A stretch of DNA of 64,000 bases from Turritopsis dohrnii (lineage: Eukaryota > Cnidaria > Hydrozoa > Anthoathecata > Oceaniidae), in the NCBI GenBank assembly GCA_027922465.2, contig BQMF02000137.1, positions 248,001-312,000 of the forward strand. The letters run 5' to 3'. Below, piece after piece: positions 48,907-61,289 of this stretch. Position numbers and translations under genes: made by a program. The notes below the pieces were generated by a model. The model did not search any database. It saw nothing but the letters and a program-made list of their open reading frames with translations, and was not told the DNA's origin. Position 1 is the first letter of the stretch; every line of letters begins with the position of its first letter.

Positions 48907-49267
48907 GGTGCCATTCTTCAATATCACAATAACCCAAACCAAGATATCAAGTTATCTCAAGCAAGGTACCTGTTTGGCAGACCCACCAAGGACTTCATTC
49001 GCATCATCACAGGAAAATACAAGCCACACCCAACATGGCAAAGCACCCAAGATGATCATGAGACGGCCCTTCACCAACGCCACCTAAAGATAGCTCAGGC
49101 ATTGACACAACATATCAAACTATTACCTCCACTTTGAGTTGGCAACCCTGACAGGACACAAAATCAGACAGGTCTGTATCCAAAGAAATGCAACAGGACA
49201 GGATCAGTTGATGAAGTGAAACAGTATAACCAGCACATCATCTGCGCTGATGGCTCTAGACATATGT
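48907..49267 (+). pseudogene. Gypsy-type polyprotein fragment (integrase C-terminus)
   Basis: ILQYHNNPNQDIKLSQARYL continues to FGRPTKDFI and LHQRHLKIAQALTQHIKLLPP, then after a stop at 49135-49137 continues in frame with VGNPDRTQNQTGLYPKKC. This is the end of the integrase and the adjacent C-terminal domain of Gypsy/Ty3-type Pol, and it is related to the equivalent part of the element at 50679. It is truncated on both sides and inactive. Confidence 0.8.
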
Positions 49268-50678
49268 GACTGTCATATTTGTGAGTTTTAAATAAACTTC
49301 AAACTTCAAAGGGGAAGTTCGGTCTAATTCTTCACTTTTTATTTTTTCATTTTAACTTGTACAATGCTTCGAAAAGTTAAATACACTTTTTAAATTTTTG
49401 AAAATGCTCTTTTCGTTCAAAAGTTATTAATTCTTTTAGATGCTGAAGAATGACCTTTTTTCACATAAAATAGTTGAAACAGAGAGGAAGCAATACAAAA
49501 TAAATGTACACAATTTTCTATGTAAATAGCTATGAATATGAACTTAAATAATGACGATTTTTTATTTTCTGTATGATGGAACTGGTTCTATTGAACGCTG
49601 TTGATCTTCCATTTTGACTCCCATTCTTCTGTGGGAAGGACATTATAAAGCACTATCCCTTTGCCAAGTTTATTGTGTATCCACCAGGTATATTATTGCT
49701 TATGCTGCAAATCTCAAATTTCTGAAGAAACAGCATTTTAGTATTCATAATTTAAATGAACGGAGATTTTTAGCAAATAAAAACAATACAAAACATTTGT
49801 TGTTCTAAGGATGCCAGAATTTTCCAACTTTGTTCCTTCTAGATTGGCTAAAACAAGCTAGTTTGCCTTTCATTTTTAGTTGTCGAAAAATGTGACAGGA
49901 TCAAGATAAAACAGGGAAATCTCTAAAGAATTCAATTTTTGTAGTATATTTATATATGGTAGACTGAAACAATAAAATTGGCATGTACATCTGAAAAAAC
50001 ATTGCTTATCAAATTTGTTGGTGATGCCTCCCCAGTCACCCCACTTCCAACGGCCCTTTTTCTGACAAACCAATTTTTACCTTTAAACAAACTTTCTGGA
50101 ATTTCATTAGTGTCTCTACAGTACAAACTTTCTTTGCAGTTACTCATAGATTCCAAAATGTTCCACAAAGACACCCATCTACGTTTCTTTTACATAAAAC
50201 ATGCTGCTTTTCATCATTTTCGTTTTCCTCTTCTTTGCTACTCTGGCTAAGATTTCCAACACCTCTTCGTGGTTCAGAAAGGTTTAAGTTTATTTATATC
50301 AGGTATAAAGTCTTCCAAACATTCATCATTTTCATCTAAAGAGCCATTTGTTTCAGCTATTATATACCTTATTTCAGAAATAATTTTCTAAAAACACTTT
50401 ATTTTAAAGTTTTTTCTATCCATATATACTTACTGCATGGAGTAATGTCACACACTGAACAGATTAAAAATCTGATTTGTTTCAAAAGAAAGACATGACC
50501 AAAAAACATTCTTTTAAAAAAAATAAAGAACAGTAATTTTCATAGCCATTCATACAATTTTCAGGACTCAGTTATTTTATCATATATTCCCACAACAGTT
50601 CTTTTACTTATAGATGCATAGTACCAACGCTTGAAAGATGGCCACAATCGACCATTGAAGTGACCATTTCCAGACTGT
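49268..50678. other. Intergenic stretch
   Basis: No supported gene and no LTR recognised ahead of the Gypsy-type element. Small open frames at 49614-49808 and 49978-50250 are unassigned. Confidence 0.4.
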
Positions 50679-53600
50679 TTGTACTCAACGGGCCCACACG
50701 AGGTAGTAGCTGCTGCAGCTCTCCTCAATGCTCATACATTGGCCCATCAGTTAGCCCCTTCACAGTCTTCAACTGCTGCTTGTGCTCCTAAGCTGATTCA
50801 ACCGAAGGTGAATCCAAATATAACTGGTGAGGAGTGGAATGCATTCACTTGTCGTTGGTCCACCTTTTGCACAGGATCCTCAAACATCGATACAGATGCC
50901 CCAAGTCAACTACTTGAGTGCACAACAGATGAATTGGGTGACATAATTCTTCGTGCCCATCCAAACTTCACAAGCCTACCAATTGTTGATGCCTTGCGTA
51001 TACTGAAGTCCTTAGCTGTAGCCCCTGTTGCCCTTGGCGTCCTGCGCTCACAACTCTCTCAGATGGTACAACGCCCAGAAGAATCATTTCGTACATACGC
51101 AGCCCGTGTTCAAGGTAAGGCTGAGACTTGCGAATTCCGCACTACATTCAATAGCAGCTGCTCAAACTGCCACACCACTGTCACCGGTTCTGCGTACTAC
51201 ACCGATGAGATGATCAAGGACGTTCTTCTGAATGGTATAGTGGACTCAGACATCCATCGGGAGGCACTTAGCACCGAGAACATCCTCACCAAGCCCATCA
51301 ATCGGATAGTGGTATTTGTGGAATCTCGAGAGAAGCGCTCCAGCTCGCCAACCCCAACCGAGAAAGAGAAAATGGGAACATGTCCTGACTGCCAGAAGAC
51401 ATTTCACCATTTTACGAAAAAGTCTCGGGGCTGGAACAAGAAACCACACGACAGATGCAAAGATTGCTGGCGGAAACAGAAGGATAGGCGACATTATCCA
51501 GACCCTTCGATCGACAAAGTTACCCACGCATTGTTATCAGCTGAAATCGTTGGCCAAATCTCCATAGTTTCTACTCATCAGGGTAAGAGACCTGATGATC
51601 CCTCCATAGCAACATCTGTAGCCTTACCACATCTATTGTTCACAAAAGGAGCTTGGCGCCGATTGAGAATTAAAAACCACCCTCGCACTCCCTTGACTGT
51701 AACACCTGAACACTCCACTAACTCCACCCAAGTGTCTGCCATCACTGACTCTGGCGTCCAATCTGACGTCTGGTCTATGAAAGAGTACTTAGGTGCTGGT
51801 TTCTCAAAGAAGGACATATCTCCAGTCCTACTGAACCTCCACGCTGCCAACAGATTCCCCATCAATATTACTGGTGCCTTTTTCCCAACACTGACGGGCA
51901 AGTGTGCCGATAGATCAAGCATCACCGCAAAATCAATGGTCTACCTCAGCAACGACATTGATGGTTTCTACCTGTGCAACTCGACGATGATGGAACTAGG
52001 TATGCTCCACAAAGACTTTCCAACACCTGGATGCGCTCTCATCGACAAGCGCTCCAATGATGTCTCACTCAGGAGCAAAGGCTCTATCAACTCGATCAAA
52101 CAGGGCCGCATAGCAGAGACAACTTCTCCATGTGGATGCCCTAAACCTCAGAAGGTACCATCGCGTCCTTCGCAACTCCCGTTTCCTTGTAATCCAGAGA
52201 ACAACACAAAGATGAAAGAATGGTTGCTGCAACAGTACTCCAGCTCAACATTTAACACGTGCCCACACCAGCCAATCCCAGAGATGTCTGGACCCCTCTT
52301 GAGATACACCTTAAGGAGGACACACAACCTTTCGCTCGCCATAAAGCCACACCAATTCCAGTGCACTGGGAGAAGGAAGTTCACGATGGACTCCTGCGCG
52401 ATGAAGCACTCAAGATTCTTGAACGAGTACCATATGGGGAACCAGTTACATGGTGCCACCGCATGGTGATCACACGCAAACATGATGGGTCACCCCGCCG
52501 AACAGTGGATCTCTCTCCTCTGAACAAATATTGTAAACGAGAGACCCATAATTCAGAATCCCTGTTTCATATAGCTCGTCGTGTTCCTGCCAACACATGG
52601 AAAACAGTGACTGATGCATGGAACGGGTACCATCTTGTCCCGTTGCGAGAATCAGACCGTCATCTGACTACGTTCACCACTCCTTTCAGACTATGGCGCT
52701 ACAAACGCAGCATTCAAGGGTATGTCTCATCCAGTGATTGTTTCAATCGTTGTTTTGACACATTTTATCCGAGTTTGAGAGGAAAGAAAGAGTTGTCGAT
52801 GACACTTTACACTACGACTTCAACTTGGCGACACACTGGTGGAGGAGGATAGATTTCCTCAGTACAAAAAGAGAATCTGGTATTGTCCTTAATCCGTTGA
52901 AGTTTCAGTTTTCAGAAAGTGTGGTCGATTTCGCCAGATTCCGCATTTCAGAAGATAAGATTGATCCACTGCCAAAATATTTCAATGCCATACACAACTT
53001 TCCAATGCCATCATCCACAACAGACATAAAAAGCTGGTTTGGCCTCGTCAACCAAGTTGCCCAATACGCCCAGCTCCGTGACATCATGGCTCCATTCCGA
53101 CCATTCTTATCAGAAAAGAAGCACCCATTCACTTGGGATGATCAGTTAGACAAAGCCTTCCGTGCCTGCAAAGAAGCCATCGCAAATGCCATCCAAGATG
53201 GCATATCAAGAGAGAGGGTGGCTGACGTATTGCTCTAGCTGGCTCGAGATTCCTACAGTCAGCTGAAGAACGGTACGCCCCAGTCGAAGGCGAAGCCCTG
53301 GCAGTTCCATGGGCTCTTGAACAGATCCGCTTTTTCACTCAGGGATGTGATGACCTTATAGTGGTTACAGACCATAAGCCTCTAACGAAGCTGTTGGGTG
53401 ATCGTAGTCTTTCCACACCTTGGTCTACAATAAGCCGAGAGACGCTACACGATGACACCCTTCGCACCATCATGGACTATGTTACCAATGGTCCTCCCAA
53501 AACATTTACCGGACAATTCAAGGACACTGAAGCCCTACTGGAGATACAAGGAGGCATTCTACATCACTGACAATGTTCTCATGTATAATGACAGAATCCC

Positions 53601-54513
53601 TGTACCACCATCACTTCGTAGACAGGTCCTCTCAACACTACACTCTGCTCACCAAGGAGTATCATCTATGGAAGCCTGTGCACGCTTGACAGTATTCCGG
53701 CCTGGAATGACCAACAACATTGACGCTGTCCACGCCGCATGGAAGGGATGCAACAAGATTTCACCCTCACAACCTCAACAACCCCCTGCTCCCTTCGACC
53801 CGCCTTCCACACCGTTCGAAAAGATTGTCGCTGATTTTTTTCACTTTGGTGGCTGTTACTACCTGGCGGTAGCGGATCGTCTATCCGGATGGCCAGAGGC
53901 TTTCAAAGGATCATCACAATCCGCTGCCAATGGTTTGATGTCATGCCTTCGACAGTGCTTTGCAATCTTCGGTGTACCTACAGAAGTATCCAGCGATGGT
54001 GGTCCCGAGTTTGCGGCCCATCGGACGGCAGACTTCCTTAAGAGATGGGACATCCACCATTGGCTATCCTCTTCATACCACCCCCAATCAAACAGTCGTG
54101 CCGAGTTTGCAGTCAAGACTATGAAACGCCTGTTGTTGTCTAACACCAGTCCTGATGGCTCGCTCAACAATGACAATTTCCTCCGAGCAATCCTACAGCT
54201 ACGCAACACCCCGGATCCTGATTGTGATTTGTCTCCTGCTCAAATCGTCTTTGGCCAACCCCTTTGAGATGCCTTCTCTTTCGTCAACCGACTTGAAAAG
54301 TTCACGAATGCACACATCCTCACCACGTGGCATCAAGCATGGAAGGAAAAGGAGTCTGCATTGCGACAACGCTATCATCGAACTTCAGAAGCCTTGAAGA
54401 CACATACCAAGCAACTGCCCCCGCTCGACATCGGCGACAGGTGTTATGTCCAGAATCAATGCGGTAACTATCCGAACCGCTGGGATAGGTCTGGTACGGT
54501 TGTAGATACAATG
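50679..54513 (+). pseudogene. Gypsy/Ty3-like retrotransposon polyprotein relic (gag to integrase)
   Basis: A single long frame (50679 to about 52296) covers a gag-like region, a zinc-ribbon-like CPDCQKTF...CKDCWRK and a retropepsin motif AITDSG (51738-51755). After a frame change, reverse transcriptase follows (PYGEPVTWCHRMVITRKHDG, VDLSPLNKYC), with another frameshift near 52760. A shortened RNase H segment (LAGSRFLQSAEERYAPVEGE, VVTDHKPLTKL) is followed by integrase at 53452-54267 with its D, D and E residues (VADFF, SSDGGPEF, SRAEFAVKT). A final frame gives RDAFSFVNRLEKF to YPNRWDRSGTVVD and then stops abruptly at 54513. Deletions near 53205 and 53425 remove part of RNase H. No LTRs or primer-binding site were found. 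It is inactive, but relatively GC-rich and less decayed than its neighbours. Confidence 0.88.
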
Positions 54514-54960
54514 ATGTAAATAACAGTCATCGGACATGTCCGATCATTCTTATGCATTGATCTGACAGATAAAAAGTTAAAATAAAGGAAATGTCCGACC
54601 AACAAAATCATGCCTAGTCCAAAAAAACTTTAAATGTTTTATGATAAAGAACGGAAAACTTCCTACAATGCATTAGGTTGAACATCGTATCTTGCAAACA
54701 ACGTTTAATGTTTCTTCTTTCAAATTTCGTAAACCATGCACTCCAGCGTAGAGGATTAAACTGCTTTCATTTTTCGTAACATAAGAGAGCACCTGTTTTT
54801 TTAAAACGTGCGTAAAATGAATGAATGGGAAAGAAAAAAAATCATAATAAAAGGTTAAAAATAGATTTGACATGACGTACTGTAACACCTGTTTCACGTA
54901 CGTAGTTCGTTCGAATATGCGTTCATACAAAACTATTAATTGAAAAATTTCAAAATCAAA
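54514..54960. other. Junction between Gypsy relic and hAT relic
   Basis: Sequence begins CAGTCATCGGACATGTCCGA right where the Gypsy frame breaks off. CAG is the usual first triplet of hAT ends and TCGGACATGTCCGA is a perfect 14-bp palindrome (54530-54543), so this may be the left end of the hAT element. No matching right end was found after 58.06 kb. Confidence 0.4.
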
Positions 54961-55637
54961 ATGTCTGGTGAAAGAAAATGTCCTCAACTGAAAACTCAGC
55001 TAAAGTGGAAAAATGCTTATCCGTGGTTAGAGTTTTCGGAAAATGGCATGAAATGTAGGTTATGTTGTAAGTGGATTAAAAAAATTGAGACATCAAAGAA
55101 CTTTTTAGAAAAATTCATTGCAGGCTGTAACAATTATCGAATATCAGCAGTTCAGGACCATGGGAAATCTGACATCCATCTAAAAAGCATTAAACAAAAA
55201 GAGAAAAAAGTGGCTGATGATGCTGGTGAGGTATATCATAAGAGAGTCGTGCAGACTTTGCCGGGGGACTCTCCAATAGTAAGTATTATGAGATAGTAAG
55301 TATTATGAGAATAGCAACCGTGAAGGAAAGAGAAAGTCAAATAGTCAAAAACTATTTGAGGTAGCTTATTTAATTGCGAAAAAGGGCCGTCCATACACTG
55401 ACTTCCACGATATTCTCAAAGTGCAAAAACTTCACGGCGTAAAATTTGATGTACTATATGATAATAGAAATGCATGTGCTGATTTCATTCGATATATTAG
55501 CCAAAGTCTTTTTAACACCAAAGTAAAAGAAAAACTGAAAAGGGTTAATTTCATTACTGTTTTGTGTGACAGGGCAACAGATGCTGCTATCATCGAGAAA
55601 GAATGTGTTTTTGTAATATTTGTAGACCTGGACAGAG

Positions 55638-56545
55638 TTCGAATTAGCCGTTCGCAATTCGCAATTTGCGATCGCACTTTGACGTTTTGCAAGCGCTCTT
55701 TTACATTTTTTCTGAAATTGCGAATGGTCAATAATGTTTTACAACTCTTCTTTTGCATACTTTATAAAATAGGAAGTTTTAAAACACAACTAAAGGCTGT
55801 AATTCACCTTCGTTTTTTAATGATCATTGAAAAAATGAAAATATATTCAATAAAAAATTTCATTTTTTGTTTATCATTTTCAATGATCATTAAAATTGAA
55901 TATTTGAATATGTTCAAACTTTTCCTTATTTCATGATCTTTCTTTTGAAATTGAGAGACTCTATTGAATTTGAATGGCGCCAAATAAACGACAGTCTTCT
56001 CATTATGAGGCGCGTGATCTCGTTAGCGCTTGCTATAATGCTCCTAGAGTTTGTTAATATGCGCTTTTAATCACGCATGTAGATACTATTTAAAAACATG
56101 CTTAACTTATATTAGTTTTCATGCTCAATTGACAAAGAAGGATAACTTAGGTATATTAAGTTATTATTCATCAATTTGCTGTTGCTAGGGAGAACGGCCA
56201 CCATTGCTAAGGTAATTTTAAATTTCCTTTGTTATACGAATTCATTTCTTCATCTAACGAAAGAATATGAAAGTGGAAGTGGTACCAGCAGGACCCATTT
56301 TCGTGTTATTCAATGAAATCAAAAAGCATCTTAGTTTCCAGCTCCCTTTACAATAACAGTGAAATGAAAGCTAATGAATAAAACAAAAATTCCAAGCAGC
56401 GTCCTTCAATCTGTTTATATTTTTTTACAGTAATTTTGGTTCACTGGCCCAGACCCTCACTTGCCTTTTGCACGCTTAGCGCGTAGCGTTTTGTCGCATT
56501 TTGCCACCAAATTTTTGCGAATGTACTTTACCTTTCTAATTCGAA
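55638..56545. mobile_element. Non-autonomous hAT-like insertion inside the hAT transposase relic
   Basis: The ends CAGAGTTCGAATTAG (left, about 55633) and the inverse of CAGCGTTCGAATTAG (right) match 14 of 15 positions and split the transposase frame between VDLD and TFLP. Short imperfect flanking repeats (CTGGA and CCGGA) are consistent with target duplication. Interior 55990-56365 matches the interior of the element at 16181-16706. A 19-bp-arm hairpin at 55815-55895 lies near the left side. Confidence 0.7.
55815..55895. repeat. Hairpin with exact 19-bp arms
   Basis: TTTTAATGATCATTGAAAA at 55815-55833 and its exact reverse complement at 55877-55895. Each arm itself contains the palindrome AATGATCATT. 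Confidence 0.9.
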
Positions 56546-58058
56546 CGCTGCCGGATACGTTTTTACCAACTATGTCATTTTTTGCTTTAAAAAAGGCTCC
56601 CCGTCAAGATGCATCAGGGATTGAAATTGCCATTAGGGAAGCATTCATCGAAAATGATCTACTGCATTTAATCGATCATATGGTTTTCTTTGCGAGTGAT
56701 GGCGCTAGCGTCAACAGTAGATTGAAAAGTGGCCTTATTACCCACTTTCAAGACAAAGGCTTGGATTGGGTCTTATTTATCTGGTATCTATCACATCGCT
56801 TAGAGCTTGCGCTAAAGGATAGTCTTGCAGATGCAATGGGTGACATCCACGAAGTCCTTACATTTCTTTCTTACTTGTACAAAAAATCTAGTAAAAAGCT
56901 CAGAGAACTGCAACAGTTACATGCGGTTTTGAAAGACATTTATTCGTTTGAGAACAATCAAGTAAGGCCATCAAAAGCAAGTGGTACTAGATGGATTGCA
57001 CATGTCATGCGTAGTATGGCTGCTTTTGTGGACAAATTTGGGTTGCATATTCAACATTTGGAGAATGTTCTGGCAGATACGAGCAAACAGACTGATCGTG
57101 CAACGCTAGAAGGAAAAAGAAGAAAAATGGTTTAAGCAAGCGTTTTATTGAAATGCTGCTTATTCCTTGATCTATTGGATTCGGCCAAAAACTTCAGTCT
57201 ATCATCACAGTATGCTGATTCCGACATCATCTTAATGGTAGATCGCATTGATGACATGAAATTGACGTACCAACTTTTCTATCGGAAATTTAAAAAATTC
57301 CCAGAATCAGTCTTTGATCTTCCAAGATTAAAGAAATTGCTGAGTAGCATTGCAAAGGATGACAACTGTGTTATTTATCAAGGTATTCAACTGTTGAGTT
57401 TCGAAGCAGCAAAACGCAGTCTTCAGAACAAGGTAATCTCCTATGTGGAGAATATTTTAACAAGCTTGTATGGTCGATTTGGAGCTATTGTAGAGGATGA
57501 CGCCGAAGATCTCAGAGTTGATAAAAGAGCCTTTGCTGGAGATAAATTGCTACACAATGTCTGTGCTATCTTAGAGACAAGAAATTGGATACTTCCTGAG
57601 GGGGTAATGGCCAGCATGGAAAATGTTCAACTTCACCTACAAAAGGTCTTTGAAAGTGTTTGCCGAATTTACGACAGGTATGAGGGAATTTTAGTGAAAA
57701 TTAGAAATTAGTAAGTTATTCGAAGAAAAAGAATTGAGTCTGGTAATGATGCACACCATCAACGTATTAAGTACTCAAACCATACCGCCAGTACAAATAT
57801 GGAAACTTTTATTTCGTAATCATGAAACAAAAAGTTTACGTAACATTGTTAATAGCCGAACTATGTTTATGCGCGCCGTATTCCAACGCCAGTATTGAGC
57901 GATTTTTCAGTCAGATGAAAATTGTTAAAACAGATTGGAGGAATAAACTGAATGAGAATAATCTTGCATCCTTACTGTATATTAAAACTGAAGGGCCGAC
58001 CTTGCAAGAATTTCATGACGATTATTGTGCGACAGCTGTGAGTCTTTGGTATATATAA

Positions 58059-60734
58059 TGATAAGGAAAGGCGGCCAAATCAAGGAAAAAGAAAAAAGTA
58101 TCAAAAACGAAAGGATGCGAAACCAAAATAAAAGAAATTAGAATTCTGCTTACCCTCCGTTTTTGATGTAGATATCAATATGGAAGATAGTAGCGAAAGT
58201 GAAACTGACAATGAGCAGTAAAAATATAAAAGCAGTGTGTTGTAAACTTTCGTTTTTATTCTATGTACAGTATGCTTTGTCCTTCGCATTGATTCGCTGT
58301 TTTTTCATTTGTAGAAGTATAAACATTTATTTCGTTTGCTGTCTGATTTTGCTATTGCTAAAGTCAACAAAAGAAAAAGATAACTTTGACTTGAGGAAAC
58401 TAGATCTTTAACATACACAACACTTTCCGTAAGTCCATACTGTTTCAGGAAGAAATATGTACATATGCGGCGATTCGCTCATGCCAAGCGGAGGACGCGT
58501 ACGATCGTGTGCGATCCAAAAAGTTATTACTGCCTCTGTTTTTTTTTTGCCTTCCCAGAGACAAGATAAAATAAAAAAAAACATTTCTTTAACTAAAAAT
58601 TTATGAAGAAAACCACCTGCATTGATCTGAATGATACTTAAGAATTTTATAAAAAGAAGATGAAAATGGCCCACCTGACTTATTCGATAGTAGGCGTGTT
58701 TGTTTACATTGTTTTACGTCATCATACATAAGGCCATAGTTATTTAATACTTCGTTCAGCGTAACACATTCTCTATTTATTTCTGTTAAATACATCAGGT
58801 GTGTTTCTTTTTTTTTCACTTGACGCTATATTAAGATTTTGTCTAGACAGTTAAGTAAAAGAAAGTATCGCATCACGACATGCAGCAACGTTTATGTTCA
58901 AGATGATTATATCATCACCATTTATGTTGATGATGTATTTATTCGTGTGGAATACCGGATGTATATTTCATTTTAAAGGAGAAAATAGGATTATATATTT
59001 GAGCAACGAAGAAGAGCAATGTGGAAATAAGGAGAGGTGTACACTAAAACACAAAAAACATCTTACAAAGCTTCGTTAAAATGAAAATATGTGAAGAAAT
59101 AACTATTTCGTAAATCTCTCCAATGTTGTTCCGAAGAATTTGACTTGAATTTCTATTTACAATTTCGATGCAACAACGGAGGAAAGATAATTTTTACAAT
59201 TGGAAGAGAGATACCAATCAAAATAATCAACAGGAATAATCCTAAAATCTGTTCTGCCTGTAAGTGCAATCTATTGCAGACTCGAATCTCAGTGCATTAC
59301 GCGGCGTACATCTCCATACTTGTATAGTATTGCACGGGTATTTCGCTCTCGGTAAGACCAGTGGACCAACAACGAAGGCAACTGGCAGTGAGGTTCTACT
59401 CCAAGTGGTACTTTGCAAGGTCAGGAGTCGATGTATATATAGCTATGAGATTCAGGTTGATTCAGATTTCATCTCAAACTTGCAAATTTTAGTATATATA
59501 ATCCAAATGAAATGAATTGATGAACAGCATTCTTTTATTATATTTCTTGTAAATTTCTATATCTTATTTCAAATCTCAAAGATATTTCATGATAAATCTA
59601 GTTGAAAAGACCACAAGTTCTGGGACGTATATTCGCCATCATATTCACAGATGATGTTTATTTCGAAGAGGCGCCATATTTGCGAATCAAGTATTTGTTC
59701 ATAAAAATGAACAAGTTCATAAAAATGAGAATGAGTTACTTAAAAAATCTTTTGAACCTTACTTCCAGAAATTGCTCATTCATTTGGATAACTAGGAATG
59801 ACAATAACACATTAATTGCCTTGAAGCCAGCAGAGATAATGACTATGTCTAACAAACACAAAAAACAACAACATAAAATCAGCTATATAGCTCTAACTTA
59901 GTCAACAGTATAAATAACAGGGCCATTATAAATGAGAATTTATCATTCTAATCAAATAGTAACTATATTATGATCTGTTATTTCCTACCTTGCTTTCAGA
60001 GAATTTCCAAAAGCACAAACCTCCCTTGGCTGTGTGGACAAAATTTGTGTCATGAATGAAAGGTCATTGTTATTGTTTTATTCCATTTATTCGATTTGAT
60101 TTTTTCCATTTTCTTTTCCTTTCTTTCTTTAATATATTTTCATTTTATTTAGGGTTGCCCTTATAATTAGGTATAATCTAGTTGAGAGTTTTGAATTATT
60201 TTTCAATTATAAAACAAAATGATTCCATATTTTGCATTACAAATAAAAACAGCAAACAGCACACACAACATACAAAAACAGCTCAGAGATATAATTGTTC
60301 AACATTTCACGTCAAATCAGAATCAGAAGCTATTTAAACTACATTTAAACTCAGGAAAAAGAGGTAGAAACACTTTGGGCAACAGAGCATAACATTGTCA
60401 GTTCGTATATCCTCGACTTTCGTTGCCAAAATTTCGCTTTACAAGGTCCGTTACTGACCTGACTTTTTGTTCTTCAATAATTATTTGAACAATCTGCATT
60501 CACTAAAATAGACGATGCTTAAAGGCAGTGAACATTTCCTCTCATAATCATGTTAATTAAGTTGTCTTGTGATTTGAAAATTGCTTCTGAGAAAAGTGTA
60601 CGGCCTGGAAACTGAAAGTTACGGGACTGAGTTAACATACGGAACTTTGGGACTCTGCTTCTCCCGCAGAAAGCAGAAAGTGCGCCTGTCTGTGGTGTCG
60701 TGTCGCGGGCGCCCGAGGAGTGGAAACCTGAGCG
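58059..60734. other. Intergenic stretch
   Basis: No gene is supported. An open frame at 58894-59079 begins with a hydrophobic, signal-like segment (MFKMIISSPFMLMMYLFVW) but has no other support. A GC-rich patch lies at 60650-60720. Confidence 0.4.
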
Positions 60735-60737
60735 TTA

Positions 60738-60953
60738 AGCCGGTTTTCCACTAGACGGAATATTCAGCGTGGTGCGGTTATTGTTTTTCTCCACGTGATC
60801 ACTATTTGAACCATTTGATTGGCTGGCGGAATATTCCGCGGCGGAAAAGTTGAACTTGATCCGACTTTTCCGCGAACGCTTTCGGCGGAATTTCTTAAAA
60901 AAACAAAAGCCGCTAGACTCAAGCGGAATATTCCGCCTAGTGGAAAACCGGCT
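60738..60953. mobile_element. PIF/Harbinger-type MITE, 216 bp, with perfect TTA target duplication
   Basis: The terminal repeats AGCCGGTTTTCCACTAG (60738-60754) and its exact inverse (60937-60953) are followed inward by GCGGAATATTC-like sequence on both sides, so the arms match over about 28 bp with one difference. TTA flanks both ends (60735-60737 and 60954-60956), the diagnostic PIF/Harbinger duplication. The ends resemble the left end of the Harbinger relic at 2147. No coding capacity. Confidence 0.92.
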
Positions 60954-61289
60954 TTACGACGACCTGCAACAATTCGGTTGTTAGGTGGTACAATGAAAAA
61001 AATGTTTCAGTAATTTGTTGCCAAAATTCCGTTTTACAAGTCCCTGAGAGATTAGTAGTGTACGTGTGCGATTCTTGTAAAGTTGACGAACTTACCAATT
61101 CCTGAATCGTGAAATGATATCTTTGTGCAGGAGTGGTATGCCAGTAGTAATGCTTTTGGTGTTTTTATTTAGGTTATGTTTACACGTTGTTATAGTTTCC
61201 ATTCATATATTATGATCCAGTACTGAAAATGGGACCTACTTAACAAATCTTCCAGTTGAAGAAAATTATCATGTTACTGCCTTATGCTT

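Larger units (their letters stand above)
54961..58058 (+). pseudogene. hAT-superfamily transposase relic (TTF-type zinc finger, ZNF862/KRBA2-like)
   Basis: The N-terminus (54961-55290) has a TTF/BED-like zinc-binding segment (CRLCCKWI...GCNNYRISAVQDHG). After a frame change come FEVAYLIAKKGRPY, LCDRATDA (first catalytic aspartate region) and CVFVIFVDLD at about 55630. The frame is then interrupted by an insertion until about 56545, resuming DTFLPTMSFFALKKAP and FFASDGASVN (second aspartate), W(I)AHVMRSM. A stop at 57133 is followed by a further frame (57148-57711) and, after another break, the C-terminal dimerisation domain (57822-58058) with PYSNASIERFFSQMK, which carries the glutamate. At least three interruptions besides the insertion make it inactive. 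Intact relatives also gave rise to domesticated host proteins, but here the breaks argue against that. Confidence 0.87.

Noticed and set aside
50679..54513. A domesticated host gene derived from the Gypsy element
   Set aside because: Several frameshifts and deletions in reverse transcriptase and RNase H; no conserved single-domain frame under evident constraint.
58894..59079. Possible small secreted protein
   Set aside because: Only a hydrophobic start; no processing sites, cysteine pattern or supporting context.
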